DNA of 30,411 nt from JAFLCM01 sp964510955 (GTDB lineage: Bacteria; Planctomycetota; Phycisphaerae; Phycisphaerales; UBA1924). Positions within the stretch are counted from its first letter, which is position 1. Every line of letters begins with the position of its first letter. The notes below the pieces were generated by a model. It was given only the letters and a program-made list of their open reading frames with translations, was not told the DNA's origin and searched no databases. A program made the position numbers and the translations under genes. The stretch lies in contig CAZEDW010000047.1 of the NCBI GenBank assembly GCA_964510955.1, positions 1 to 30,411 on the forward strand, given 5' to 3'. Positions 15,449-24,098 of the stretch are shown here, in pieces.

Positions 15449-16950
15449 TGCCCCCCCTGGTATTCGTACGGGATCGTGAACCAGAACTTGGAACCCAGGC
15501 CCACCTGGCTGGAGACGCCGACCTTGCCGTGGTGCACGCCCTCGACGATCTGCTTGACGAGGTTGAGGCCCAGGCCTGTGCCCTTGGCGACGCGCTTGTA
15601 GTTCTCGATCCGGTAGAACTTGTCGAACACCTTGTCGATCGCGTCGGGCGGGATGCCCAGGCCGGTGTCGGCCACCGTGACGAGCACCGAGCGGGTGGTG
15701 TCGTCGTTCTCCGCCGACACCGTGACCCGGCCGCCCTGGGGCGTGTACTTGATGGCGTTTGAGACCAGGTTCATGATGACCTGGTGCACGAGATCGCGGT
15801 CAGCCTCGGCGGTGTAGACCAGCGGGCCGTTCTTGGCCGACAGCGTGATGTCCTTCTCGCGTGCCGGGGCCTGCATCGTCTCGACGACCTCACCGATGAC
15901 CTTGATGAAGTCGACCTCGACGCGGTCCACCGAGACAATGCCCGCCTCGATGCGGGAGATGTTCAGCATGTTGTCGATCATCCGGCTGAGGCGCTCGGCC
16001 TCGCCCTTGATGATCTTGTAGAACTCCTGGCGGCCGGCCTCGTCCTGGGCCTCGGAGTCCAGCAGCATCTCGGTGTACGCGTTGATCGCCGAGATCGGGG
16101 TTCGGAGCTCGTGCGAAGCCTGCGACACGAAGTCGGACTTCATCTGGCTGATTTCCTTCTCGCGCGTGATGTCGCGGAGAATCGTGACCACGCCGGCGAC
16201 GCTGGCGTCGGGCTGGGCGGTCTGGCTTCCCGGCGCGCCGGGCACGCCGGCCGCGGGGATCGCCGCCAGCGTGACGTCGAAGCACGGCAGCGGTCCGGGA
16301 TGCTTGGCGTCCGGAGCGCCACCGGCGGGCGGCATCTGGTGCTCCACGTGACGTTCCTTGTGGGCCACGCCGGCGGACCGGACCTCCTTGATGAGCCTGC
16401 GGAGCCCCGCGTCGCGGATCACCTGGTCGACCGGTTTGTGCACCGCCTCGTCGAGCTTGAAGCCCAGCAGCCGCGCCGCCGGCTCGTTGGCCAGGGTGAC
16501 CTCGTTGAACGCGTCGGTCACGACCACCGCGTCGCGCAGGCTGTGGAGGATGCCCTCGGCGTGATCGCGCTCGGCCTCGGCCACGCGGTACCGGATCTCG
16601 ATCTCCTTGAGCCGGACCTTCTGCTCGTCGCAGCGTGCGCGCCACGCGTCGCTCACGGACTGCACGACCCTCGCGATGGGCGCGACGAACCACTTGGGCT
16701 CGACGGATTGGGCCGGGTCCGCGTCGGGGCCGAGCAGCTCACGCAGGCGCGCCGCTTCGCGGCGCGCCTTGGCGAGCATGATCGCTCCCGCGACCGCGCA
16801 CGTCGCCGAGCCGACCGCCAGCCGGGCCCCCAGCTCGATGTACCAGGCTTGCTCGCTCAGCAGCACGTGGGCCAGGTAGCCCGACAGCGCAAAGCACGAC
16901 GCCGTGCCCCCCACCACGCTCAACAGAATCTTCGCGCTGCTGGCCGGCAT
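15445..16950 (-). CDS. Membrane histidine kinase with PAS domain
   Basis: A 501-residue sensor kinase. Two membrane segments near the N-terminus (about 7-29 and 37-60) frame a very short external loop, so sensing is probably cytoplasmic or within the membrane. A coiled linker (about 105-130) leads to a PAS domain (about 135-250, with VVVTDAFNEVTLANEPAARLLG). The dimerisation domain carries SHELRTP with phospho-acceptor His280. The ATPase domain has the N box NLVSNAIKYTP, G1 ADTGLGIP, F box and G2 GTGLGLNLV. A Pro/Gly/Ala-rich insertion interrupts the PAS C-terminus (about 217-245). It is translationally coupled to the receiver gene and starts 30 bases after the TPR lipoprotein stop. Confidence 0.95.
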   Translation of the reverse strand: MPASSAKILLSVVGGTASCFALSGYLAHVLLSEQAWYIELGARLAVGSATCAVAGAIMLAKARREAARLRELLGPDADPAQSVEPKWFVAPIARVVQSVSDAWRARCDEQKVRLKEIEIRYRVAEAERDHAEGILHSLRDAVVVTDAFNEVTLANEPAARLLGFKLDEAVHKPVDQVIRDAGLRRLIKEVRSAGVAHKERHVEHQMPPAGGAPDAKHPGPLPCFDVTLAAIPAAGVPGAPGSQTAQPDASVAGVVTILRDITREKEISQMKSDFVSQASHELRTPISAINAYTEMLLDSEAQDEAGRQEFYKIIKGEAERLSRMIDNMLNISRIEAGIVSVDRVEVDFIKVIGEVVETMQAPAREKDITLSAKNGPLVYTAEADRDLVHQVIMNLVSNAIKYTPQGGRVTVSAENDDTTRSVLVTVADTGLGIPPDAIDKVFDKFYRIENYKRVAKGTGLGLNLVKQIVEGVHHGKVGVSSQVGLGSKFWFTIPYEYQGGQ

Positions 16951-16980
16951 AGACGCTGGCGACCCCCTGCTCTGGCGGGC

Positions 16981-18273
16981 TCACGGCTGGGCGGGCTCGG
17001 ACGCGGTGGCGACCGCGCTGAGTTGCTCCGCCAGTTCGCGAGCCCGCTGGTTCGACGGGCTGATCTCCAGGGCCTTCGACGCCGCGGCCCTGGCCCGGTC
17101 CACCTGGCCGGCCTGCTGGTAGAGCAGGCCGAGCACAATGGCCGGCGTCGGGTCATCGGTCGTGCGGGCCACGGACTTCTCCAGCAGTTCCAAGGCATCA
17201 GAGGTCTTGCCCGCCTGATGCTGGTACAGACCGAGCAGCAGATAACCCTCGGGGCGTGAGGGGGCCAGAGCGATGACTCTATTGGCCGCCTCGCGAAGCC
17301 GGTAACTGTCCTTGACGATGAGCGCGACGTTCCCGAGCTGCACCCACGCCTCGGGGTCCGAGGCGCCGCCGGGGGCCGAGACCAGCTCCTGCAGAACCGT
17401 GCGTGCGTCAACCGGGCGCTCGATCTCGACCAGGCATCGCGCCCGCAGCAGTCGCAGGTCGCGCCGTTCATCGGGCTTCAGGCTCGCCAGCACCTTCGAG
17501 AGGTTTGATTCGGCCTCGCCGAAACGGGAAGATGCGACCTGGGCGCGGGCGAGGTCTTCGAGCAGCGAGTTGTCACCCGGGGCGAGCGTGCATGCTTCCT
17601 TGAAATAACGCACCGCCTCGGCATGGTCGCCCCGGATCATCGCGATGTGCCCGAGCGTCTGGCGGGCGCCGGCGTTCTGGTTGAACCGGGGGCGGTCCGA
17701 ATCCGCGGGCACCTCCAGCAGCCCGACCGCTTCCTCGAGCCTTCCCAGGTGGATCATCATCTCGGCCGAAGCCACGGCGTACTGCGGGTTGGACTTGTCC
17801 AGCTCCGCCGCGGCCTGGTAGCTCTGCAGCGCCGGCTCGTACCGCTCCTGCCGCTCCTGCACCACGCCGCGGAAGTAGAACGCCTCGGTCTGCTTGGGGT
17901 CCAGCTCGATCGCCTTGTTCAGGGATTCAAGCGCCGCGTCCGGGCGTCCCTGCTCGAACAGGATGCGCCCCTTGAGAACATGGCTCTTGGCCACCTGGTC
18001 GCTGAGCGCCAGCGAGCCGTTGATCGTCTCGAGCGCTTTATCCAGGTCGCCCGCCTGATACTGCTGGTTGGCGGTGTCCCACATGGTGCCCGCCTTCACC
18101 TTGTCCATGCGGGCGGTGGCATCCTGCTTGAACTTGGTCGTGTACGCCCCGTGCTGGGCGCAGCCGGCGAGCAGGACGCCCAGGCCGACGGCCGCGGCCC
18201 GGGAAAGCCCGAGAATCATCGGGCAGGGATTGGAGGCTGCGCGCGGCGCGCCTGTGATGCCGGTGTGCTGCAT
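16981..18273 (-). CDS. TPR-repeat lipoprotein (PilW/PilF-like)
   Basis: A 430-residue lipoprotein: a signal segment with lipobox LLAGC (Cys38), then a series of TPR repeats across about 65-415, each with recurrent A/G/Y/L/P positions (for example AFYFRGVVQERQERYEPAL, GLLYQQAGQVDRARAAASKALEISP). The ATG at 18273 is preceded by AAGGAGA; a later Met19 would give a shorter signal peptide. PilF/PilW-type TPR lipoproteins (pilotins) help the secretin reach and assemble in the outer membrane, and this gene lies directly after the secretin gene, so the same role is inferred. At 430 residues it is longer than classic pilotins (about 250), so added scaffold roles are possible. Confidence 0.87.
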   Translation of the reverse strand: MQHTGITGAPRAASNPCPMILGLSRAAAVGLGVLLAGCAQHGAYTTKFKQDATARMDKVKAGTMWDTANQQYQAGDLDKALETINGSLALSDQVAKSHVLKGRILFEQGRPDAALESLNKAIELDPKQTEAFYFRGVVQERQERYEPALQSYQAAAELDKSNPQYAVASAEMMIHLGRLEEAVGLLEVPADSDRPRFNQNAGARQTLGHIAMIRGDHAEAVRYFKEACTLAPGDNSLLEDLARAQVASSRFGEAESNLSKVLASLKPDERRDLRLLRARCLVEIERPVDARTVLQELVSAPGGASDPEAWVQLGNVALIVKDSYRLREAANRVIALAPSRPEGYLLLGLYQHQAGKTSDALELLEKSVARTTDDPTPAIVLGLLYQQAGQVDRARAAASKALEISPSNQRARELAEQLSAVATASEPAQP

Positions 18274-18315
18274 GGGTTGTCTCTCCTTCTCGGGGGTCGA
18301 GCGTGGGACTCGATG

Positions 18316-20943
18316 TCAGTTGGGCTGGTTCGCCGGGGCGGGGAGGTGGGGCTCAGCGGGCTGGGGCGGCTCGACGGGCATGGCCGTCACCGCCTCGTCG
18401 AAGTTCTGCGCCGGCGCCTCCGCCGTCTGCATCGCGGGCGAGCACGGGTCAGACCAGTTCAGGCCGGAGACCATGAGCTGGAAGTACGGCGGGATATGGA
18501 ACAGGCTCGGGGTGGCACCCAGGGCGAACGCCTGCGCGAGCGCCTCGGTGCTCTGAAACTTCGGGAGCTCTGGCGCCTGTGCCGTCGTGGTCGCCGCGGG
18601 CTGAGCGCTCGTCGGCGACGCGGCGGCGGGCTGCGACGCCTGGGGCTGCGACGTCCCCGCGGGGGCCGGCGCGGGCTGGTTCGTCAGCATGTCGGCCAGT
18701 GCGGCGAGGACCGACGGGCTGCGCTGGGTGCCCTGCTGCTCGCTGACGGGCGCCTCCGTGGGCGAGGACCCGCTAGAAGCCTGGGCCTGGACCGTGGTGG
18801 GTCCGGCCTGCGCGGTCGGCTGCGCCGGCGTCGCCTGCATAATCGACGGCTCCTGCGGGCCCACCATCGCGGTGGAGGCGGCCGGAGCCGTCGGCGACGG
18901 CGCGGGGGCCGGAGAAACCGGCGCCGCGTCGGCGGCGGGCTTGGTGTGGGCCGGCGTCGCGGGGGCGATGCCGTTCTCGCCGCCGATGACGTGCTCAAGA
19001 ATGCTTCCCGCGGGCCACGTATCACGCTTGGCCTGGGCCTGCTCCTTCAGGCGGATCGCGTCGGTCTGCACCGGGTTCAGCGCCAGCGACCGCGACAGCT
19101 TCCACATCGCCTCGTCGGTCTTGCCCTCGGCGAGAAGACGCTCGGCCTCGAGGTTGAGCTGGGCGGTCTGGCGCTCACGCGAGAACGGCAGCAGCCCTTC
19201 ACGGGAACCCGAGCGGAGGCGATCGGCGTGGGCCACGGCGCGCTCGCCCTGGTCCAGCAGCACCTTCTCGTGCACGACCGTGGGCTTGATCATGAAGATG
19301 ATCTCGGCGCGGTCGGTGGAGTCGTCGTGGCCCTGGAAGGCCAGGCCGAGGATGGGGATATCGCCCAGCACCGGCACCTGCGAGCGGTTGAGCTTGGTCG
19401 TCTCCTTGAACAGGCCGCCGAGCACGATCGTCGAGCCATCCGGGACGATCACGTTGGTCGTGATCTCCTGGGTGATTTCATCGGGGATGGTGACGGCCGA
19501 GCCCTTGGCGTCGCTGGCGGTGCGGATCACGCCCTCCGAGACGCGCGGCTTGAGCTCCATGCGCACCATGCCGTCGTTGGAAACGAACGGGCGGAACGAG
19601 AGCTGGGTGCCGGTGTCGAGGAACTCGACGGTCTGGGTGGTCGAGGTCTCGGTCGCGGTGGTGTTCAGGTAGCCGAGCTTGCGGCCCACGAGCACCTTGG
19701 CGGGCTGCCGGTTCAGCGCCAGGATCTTGGGGTTCGAGAGGATGGTGACGTTGCCGACCTCGTCCAGGGCGCGGATGAACACGCCCACCTGGTCGGCCAG
19801 GATGGCGGCCTTGATGGTCGAGGGGCCGCCGAAGTTGCCGGCGGTCGAGCTGATGGCCGAGCCCTCGTTGTCCTTGGGCGCGAACTTGTCGGCGCCGGTC
19901 TGGCCCAGCGCACCGGCTGAGCCCAGCGGGCCGCCCAGGCCCAGGAAGTCCAGGAAGTTCACGTCGTGCAGCACCGAGAAATCCACGCCGAAGGCGTTGG
20001 ACTCATTGAGCGAGGTCTGCAGGATCGTCGCCTCCACCAGCACCTGCGCCGGCTTGGTGTCGATCTGCTTCAGCAGTTCCTCGACTTCGGCGATGTGGTC
20101 CGGGTAGTCGAAGATCACCAGCATCGCGCTCAGCGCGTACTGCTCGTTGCCGTAGGGCGTCTTGTCGGGGAGGTTGAAGTCGCCCACGTCGCCGTTGGTC
20201 TTGATCTGACCTGAATCAGAGAGCAGCGGCGTGACGAACTCGGCCGCGTCGTTGGCGTTGAGGTAGTTGAGGCGGATGACCTTAGTGACCTGCTTGCGCT
20301 CGGCGGCCTGGATCTGGGCGATCTCGTCAAGAGTGTGGACATAGATGAAGTTTCCCTTCTCGATGTACCCGTACCCGTTGACGTTGAGCACGGAGTCCAG
20401 GGCCTCGTAGAACGTCACGCCGTAGAGGTTGGCCGTGACGGACGCCGAGACGTCTTTGGAGGCGATGATGTTCTTGCGGCTCTGCAGGCTGAGCATCTGC
20501 AGGACGTTGGAGAGGTCCTCGTCCTGGACGAAGATGTCAACGGTCATGTAATCGGAGACCTTGACGCCGCTCTCGGCGGAGCCTTCCTTCTTGGCGCCGT
20601 CGCCCTCGGGCTTGGCGGGATCGGACTTGGCATCGCCCGAGGCGCGGGCCATGTCGCTGAGCGTCGTGCCGCCGGTGACCAGGGGCTTGGCGCCGGTGGA
20701 CTTCGGCGCGGCGCTCTTCTTAGCGTTGGCGTTGGTGTGGCTCTTGCTGCCGGAGCCGGACTTGCCGGACGAGGAGCCCGACGATCCGGTCGTCTTGCCG
20801 CTCGTCCCCGAGCCCGAGGAGCCGGTGCCGGCGCTCGAGCCGGAGGTCTGCCCGAAGGCGTGCCCGGCAGCGAGCGCGAGGGCCGCGGCCACGGTGAGCC
20901 CGGTCAAAATCGGCGAACGGCAGGTCTTGGCGTGCTGACGCAT
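18316..20943 (-). CDS. pilQ: Secretin (PilQ/GspD type) with long N- and C-terminal extensions
   Basis: An 875-residue outer-membrane secretin. Signal peptide about 1-31, then a Ser/Gly/Thr/Lys-rich low-complexity tract (about 33-125), an STN/N0-like domain (about 133-205), an N1-type domain (about 220-295), and the secretin core (about 296-557) with SNPKILALNRQPAKVLVG, VPVLGDIPILGLAF and a final FMIKPTVV strand. After it comes about 315 residues: a helical TPR-like part (about 565-655), a Pro/Ala/Thr/Gln-rich stretch (about 656-810) and a short conserved-looking end (about 812-850). The core is normal; both tails are unusual. AGGAGA lies 6 bases before ATG. The gene name could equally be gspD. 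It forms the pore through which the fibre or cargo crosses the outer membrane. Confidence 0.93.
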   Translation of the reverse strand: MRQHAKTCRSPILTGLTVAAALALAAGHAFGQTSGSSAGTGSSGSGTSGKTTGSSGSSSGKSGSGSKSHTNANAKKSAAPKSTGAKPLVTGGTTLSDMARASGDAKSDPAKPEGDGAKKEGSAESGVKVSDYMTVDIFVQDEDLSNVLQMLSLQSRKNIIASKDVSASVTANLYGVTFYEALDSVLNVNGYGYIEKGNFIYVHTLDEIAQIQAAERKQVTKVIRLNYLNANDAAEFVTPLLSDSGQIKTNGDVGDFNLPDKTPYGNEQYALSAMLVIFDYPDHIAEVEELLKQIDTKPAQVLVEATILQTSLNESNAFGVDFSVLHDVNFLDFLGLGGPLGSAGALGQTGADKFAPKDNEGSAISSTAGNFGGPSTIKAAILADQVGVFIRALDEVGNVTILSNPKILALNRQPAKVLVGRKLGYLNTTATETSTTQTVEFLDTGTQLSFRPFVSNDGMVRMELKPRVSEGVIRTASDAKGSAVTIPDEITQEITTNVIVPDGSTIVLGGLFKETTKLNRSQVPVLGDIPILGLAFQGHDDSTDRAEIIFMIKPTVVHEKVLLDQGERAVAHADRLRSGSREGLLPFSRERQTAQLNLEAERLLAEGKTDEAMWKLSRSLALNPVQTDAIRLKEQAQAKRDTWPAGSILEHVIGGENGIAPATPAHTKPAADAAPVSPAPAPSPTAPAASTAMVGPQEPSIMQATPAQPTAQAGPTTVQAQASSGSSPTEAPVSEQQGTQRSPSVLAALADMLTNQPAPAPAGTSQPQASQPAAASPTSAQPAATTTAQAPELPKFQSTEALAQAFALGATPSLFHIPPYFQLMVSGLNWSDPCSPAMQTAEAPAQNFDEAVTAMPVEPPQPAEPHLPAPANQPN

Positions 20944-20996
20944 CGGTCTTCTCCTGATCTGGTCTTGTCGCCGGCGACTGCGCGCGGGCGAGGTCT

Positions 20997-21626
20997 TCAG
21001 CGGTCTTTCTGCTCGCGTTGCACTTCAACGCGGATGCCTTCCTTCTCCAGCGTCACGCTCCCCGCTCTGATCTCCAGAACGGTGAAGCCCGCGAACTCGG
21101 CGCCGGCGGTCAGCACCGCCGACTTCTTCTCCAGCGGCGACTCGATCACCGCCGACGGGCTGGCGCCCATCAGCGTGCCGCGGAGCCTCAGGCCCGCGGC
21201 CTCGCCCAACACCCGAGCTTCGAGCGCGGCCCGCGCTTTGCGCGCCGTCTCCTCCGGGTTTTCGGCGCTTATGGGGTCAGACTTTCGCGGGCTCTTGGAC
21301 ACGACCTCCGGTTTGACCGCGCGAGGGAACCTTGCCTCGTCCACAAGGAACAAGTCGCGGAGCTCCGCGGGCGGCGCCGGCAGGATCACGACGGGGCCTC
21401 GCCGGCGCTTTTCAACCGTTGCCCCGTTCCCGGGGCGGTTCTCAGCCGCGCCGCCAAGACTCTGAGCGGCGCCGGGGCGCGTCGCCGCTCCGGCCCGCGC
21501 CGGACCGCGGAACAACACAGCCTTGACGGTCAGGGCCACGAGCACAAACAGCATGAACCCCAGCACGCCGGCGCGCTTGGGATCGGCACGCAGGATGACC
21601 CGGAGCTCGTGCAGCTTTCGGTTCAT
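20997..21626 (-). CDS. PilP/GspC-like pilus assembly protein
   Basis: A 209-residue protein: a short cytoplasmic start, one membrane segment (about 20-40, VLGFMLFVLVALTVKAVLF), a Gly/Ala/Arg-rich periplasmic linker (about 42-90), then a small beta domain (about 145-205, LRLRGTLMGASPSAVIESP, AGAEFAGFTVLEIRAGSVTLEKEG) of the homology-region type found in GspC and PilP. That domain binds the secretin N-domains and couples inner- and outer-membrane parts. PilP is usually a lipoprotein while this has a membrane anchor, which is closer to GspC. The ATG at 21626 overlaps the preceding pilO stop (21623-21625), and the secretin gene follows after 53 bases. Confidence 0.82.
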   Translation of the reverse strand: MNRKLHELRVILRADPKRAGVLGFMLFVLVALTVKAVLFRGPARAGAATRPGAAQSLGGAAENRPGNGATVEKRRRGPVVILPAPPAELRDLFLVDEARFPRAVKPEVVSKSPRKSDPISAENPEETARKARAALEARVLGEAAGLRLRGTLMGASPSAVIESPLEKKSAVLTAGAEFAGFTVLEIRAGSVTLEKEGIRVEVQREQKDR

Positions 21627-22216
21627 GGGGTCGGGCCCTCCTTGGCGCTGTCGCCGGCGACCGCCCTCGGCGCGTAGAACACGTCGAGCTGCAGGTCGGC
21701 CCGGACGCGCCCGGATCTGTCCAGCGACCCGACCGGCGCCTTTTCGGCGGCGATCCGCAGCCGCTGCGTGCGCAGCAGCCTGGGCAGCCGCTCGATCTGG
21801 CACACCGCGGCGTACACCTTCGGGAAACTCCCGGACACCATCACCGACATGGGCAATGCCGAGGCTTCGTCGAGCTGTTTGGGGGCCCCAGTGGTTACCT
21901 CGCGGTCCTTCAGCCCCAGCTCGTCAAACGTCGAGGACAGATTGCGCACCAGGTCGGCGACGCCGCTGTCTTCGGGGATGGGCGTCATGCGCTGCTCGCC
22001 GAAGCGCCTGAGCGCCGCGAGCTCCGTGGCGAGCTTCTCGATGGCCTCGGGCTGCTTGCCGGCCTGGCTCAGCTCCGCGCGCTTGGCGAGGATGTCCGCC
22101 TCGACCTGGCGCGCCTCGGTGTGCGCCGGCCAGATCACCAGCGAGATCGACAGCGCGACCAACCCGGTCAGCCCACCCGCGAGCATGAGGGTTGTGCGCG
22201 GCGCGATACCGGTCAT
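21623..22216 (-). CDS. pilO: PilO-like pilus assembly protein
   Basis: A 197-residue bitopic protein: membrane segment about 10-28 (LAGGLTGLVALSISLVIW), a coiled coil (about 33-75, rich in Ala/Glu/Leu/Arg) and a ferredoxin-like periplasmic domain with the SVMVSGSFPKVYAAVCQIERLPRLL pattern typical of PilO. PilO pairs with PilN and anchors PilP in the inner-membrane alignment complex. The ATG at 22216 overlaps the pilN stop (22213-22215), giving an ATGA junction. The assignment rests on layout and neighbours, since PilO sequences diverge strongly. Confidence 0.85.
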   Translation of the reverse strand: MTGIAPRTTLMLAGGLTGLVALSISLVIWPAHTEARQVEADILAKRAELSQAGKQPEAIEKLATELAALRRFGEQRMTPIPEDSGVADLVRNLSSTFDELGLKDREVTTGAPKQLDEASALPMSVMVSGSFPKVYAAVCQIERLPRLLRTQRLRIAAEKAPVGSLDRSGRVRADLQLDVFYAPRAVAGDSAKEGPTP

Positions 22217-22893
22217 GGCTCCACCCCCTCGGGCGTCTTGGGCGCCGGCGCCGCCTCGGCGAGCGGCTTGAACTGGAATCGCTGCGACAGGTCCACCCGG
22301 GCGCTGACGCGGAACGATCGCGCCGGCGTTCCGTCGGCGTCCAACGAGCGTGCGTAGTCCATCGACACCGCGTCGAACAGCTCCGAGCGCTCCAGCGCGG
22401 AGACCAGCCCCGCGAGGTCGCCGTCGCCCGGCGCGATCCCTTCCAGCTCGATCGCCAGGAAGCTGCGCACCACGGCCTCGGTTTTCTTGGCCCCCGGCTT
22501 GGGCGGGGGCGGGGGCGTGCGGTCGGTCCGCGGGGTCAGCGTCAGGCCCGTGAGCGTGACCGAATCGGGCAGCAGCGCACCGATGGTGCCCACGACGTCC
22601 GAAGCGCGCACCGGCGACGCCAGCCGGTCGTAGCGTGTGATCGCCGCCTCGACCTGGCGGATCTCCTTCAGCAGCCGCTGGGCTTCCTTGTTCCGCTCCC
22701 ACTCCTGGGTGAGCTGCACGGCCAACTGATCGCGCTCGGAGCGGCGCTGGGAGCCGCCCGCCGTCACCGCCACATACGCGCCGCCGAGCACAAGCACCGC
22801 GCCGACATAGGCGCCGATCCATACGCGGACCTGGGCGCGCCGGCGCATCGCGGCGCGGAACTCGGCCGGGGTGAAATCGACGAAGAGGCTCAC
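22213..22893 (-). CDS. pilN: PilN-like pilus assembly protein (GTG start)
   Basis: A 226-residue bitopic protein. The cytoplasmic start SLFVDFTPAEFRAAM stands in for the short PilN tail that docks onto PilM. A membrane segment follows (about 26-46), then a coiled coil (about 50-95) and a periplasmic ferredoxin-like domain with LPDSVTLTGLTLTP typical of PilN. The domain is interrupted by a polyproline insertion (PPPPPKPGAKK, about 130-140), which is not usual. The start is GTG at 22893, overlapping the pilM TGA (22890-22892) as GTGA; the frame upstream of it is inside pilM. Confidence 0.88.
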   Translation of the reverse strand: MSLFVDFTPAEFRAAMRRRAQVRVWIGAYVGAVLVLGGAYVAVTAGGSQRRSERDQLAVQLTQEWERNKEAQRLLKEIRQVEAAITRYDRLASPVRASDVVGTIGALLPDSVTLTGLTLTPRTDRTPPPPPKPGAKKTEAVVRSFLAIELEGIAPGDGDLAGLVSALERSELFDAVSMDYARSLDADGTPARSFRVSARVDLSQRFQFKPLAEAAPAPKTPEGVEP

Positions 22894-24062
22894 GCCGCAG
22901 CCCTCTCTTTCCAGGGCCGGCCCTTGCGGCTGTCCGCGAGCTCGAGCGCCCGCGTGCACAGGCCCTGGCACGCGCCCCACACCGCGGCTGCGGCCGGGTT
23001 CGGCGAGATCGAGCGGGCGACACCCGCGATGTCAACGCCCTCAAGCGGCTTGCCGACCTGCGCTGGCACACCCACGCCCTCGGTCAGCAGCGTCGTCAGT
23101 TGGGGCTCCGCGGCCTCCGATCCCCCCACCACGATGACCTCCGGACGAGGCCCTCGGAACGTCACGCTGTAGTACCGGAGGCACAGCGTCACCTCCTGGA
23201 CCAGGTCGTTGATGTGCGGGCGGACGGCGTCGAACAGGGCCCGGTCAACCTTGGGGTCGACGCCCGGTGTGCCGTCGCCGGGCGCACCGGCCTGCGTCGA
23301 TCCGACGACCATGCGGCGCTGCCGGAGCTCGCCGACGGTCGCGGGGTCCAGCCCCAATCGTTCGGAAGCCAGGCGCGTCATGCTCCGTCCACCGATCTCG
23401 ATCTGCTTGTAGAACGCCAGCAGCCGGCCCCGCGTGACCATGACCTCCGTCAGCACCGGGCCGACGGTCACGACGACGCGCGAGACGTTTTCGTCGCTGG
23501 CGCGCCGGAGGGTGCGTGTGTAGCAGCGGGCCGCCGCGGTGAAGTTGGGCTCGACCGCCACGGGCGCAAGCCCGTGACCGGCCAGTGCCTCCAGCAGCAC
23601 GTCCAGCGGCGCACGCCGGGCGCCGAGATAGAGCAGTTCGTCCTTGACGTCGTCGCCCTGACGGATCTCGCCCGCCCGCAGCCAGCCGATCTCGGGGCAG
23701 TCGCTCTCGCTGAACCCCAGCCGCGAGGGCGCTTCGAGCTTGGCGGCCTTGTCCTGCTCGGCGGGCGACAGACGCGGGTTGCGCACGCTGCGGGTCCGCA
23801 CCATCCGACCGTCGACACCGACCACGAGCTTCTTCCCCGAATACCGCCCGGCCCTGACGGCGTCGGCGACGGCCGCGGCCTGCTGCCGCAGCCACGACGG
23901 ATCGTCCGCGGCCCGTCCGGCGTCATCGAGCGCCACCTCCGTGGCGGCCCGGGCACGCAGGCCCACCCGTGCGCCGCACAACTGCAGCAGCCGGACACCC
24001 CCGGCGTGGAGTTCCACGCCGATGGGAAGCTGGGAACGGGAGATCAGGTCTGAGAGGAGCAC
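22890..24062 (-). CDS. pilM: PilM, actin-like ATPase of the pilus assembly complex
   Basis: A 390-residue cytoplasmic protein with the FtsA/actin-like fold expected of PilM: GVELHAGGVRLLQLCG at the first phosphate loop, a middle segment VVVTVGPVLTEVMVTRGRLLAFYKQIEIGG at the second phosphate loop, and EVIVVGGSEAAEPQLTTLL near the adenosine site. PilM binds the PilN tail and links the alignment complex to PilB. Translation begins at GTG 24062, 36 bases after the upstream prepilin stop. The length is close to the family norm (about 350-370). Confidence 0.93.
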   Translation of the reverse strand: MLLSDLISRSQLPIGVELHAGGVRLLQLCGARVGLRARAATEVALDDAGRAADDPSWLRQQAAAVADAVRAGRYSGKKLVVGVDGRMVRTRSVRNPRLSPAEQDKAAKLEAPSRLGFSESDCPEIGWLRAGEIRQGDDVKDELLYLGARRAPLDVLLEALAGHGLAPVAVEPNFTAAARCYTRTLRRASDENVSRVVVTVGPVLTEVMVTRGRLLAFYKQIEIGGRSMTRLASERLGLDPATVGELRQRRMVVGSTQAGAPGDGTPGVDPKVDRALFDAVRPHINDLVQEVTLCLRYYSVTFRGPRPEVIVVGGSEAAEPQLTTLLTEGVGVPAQVGKPLEGVDIAGVARSISPNPAAAAVWGACQGLCTRALELADSRKGRPWKERAAA

Positions 24063-24098
24063 GGCTCTTTGGTTCTCGAAGGGGGGGCGGTCGAACGA

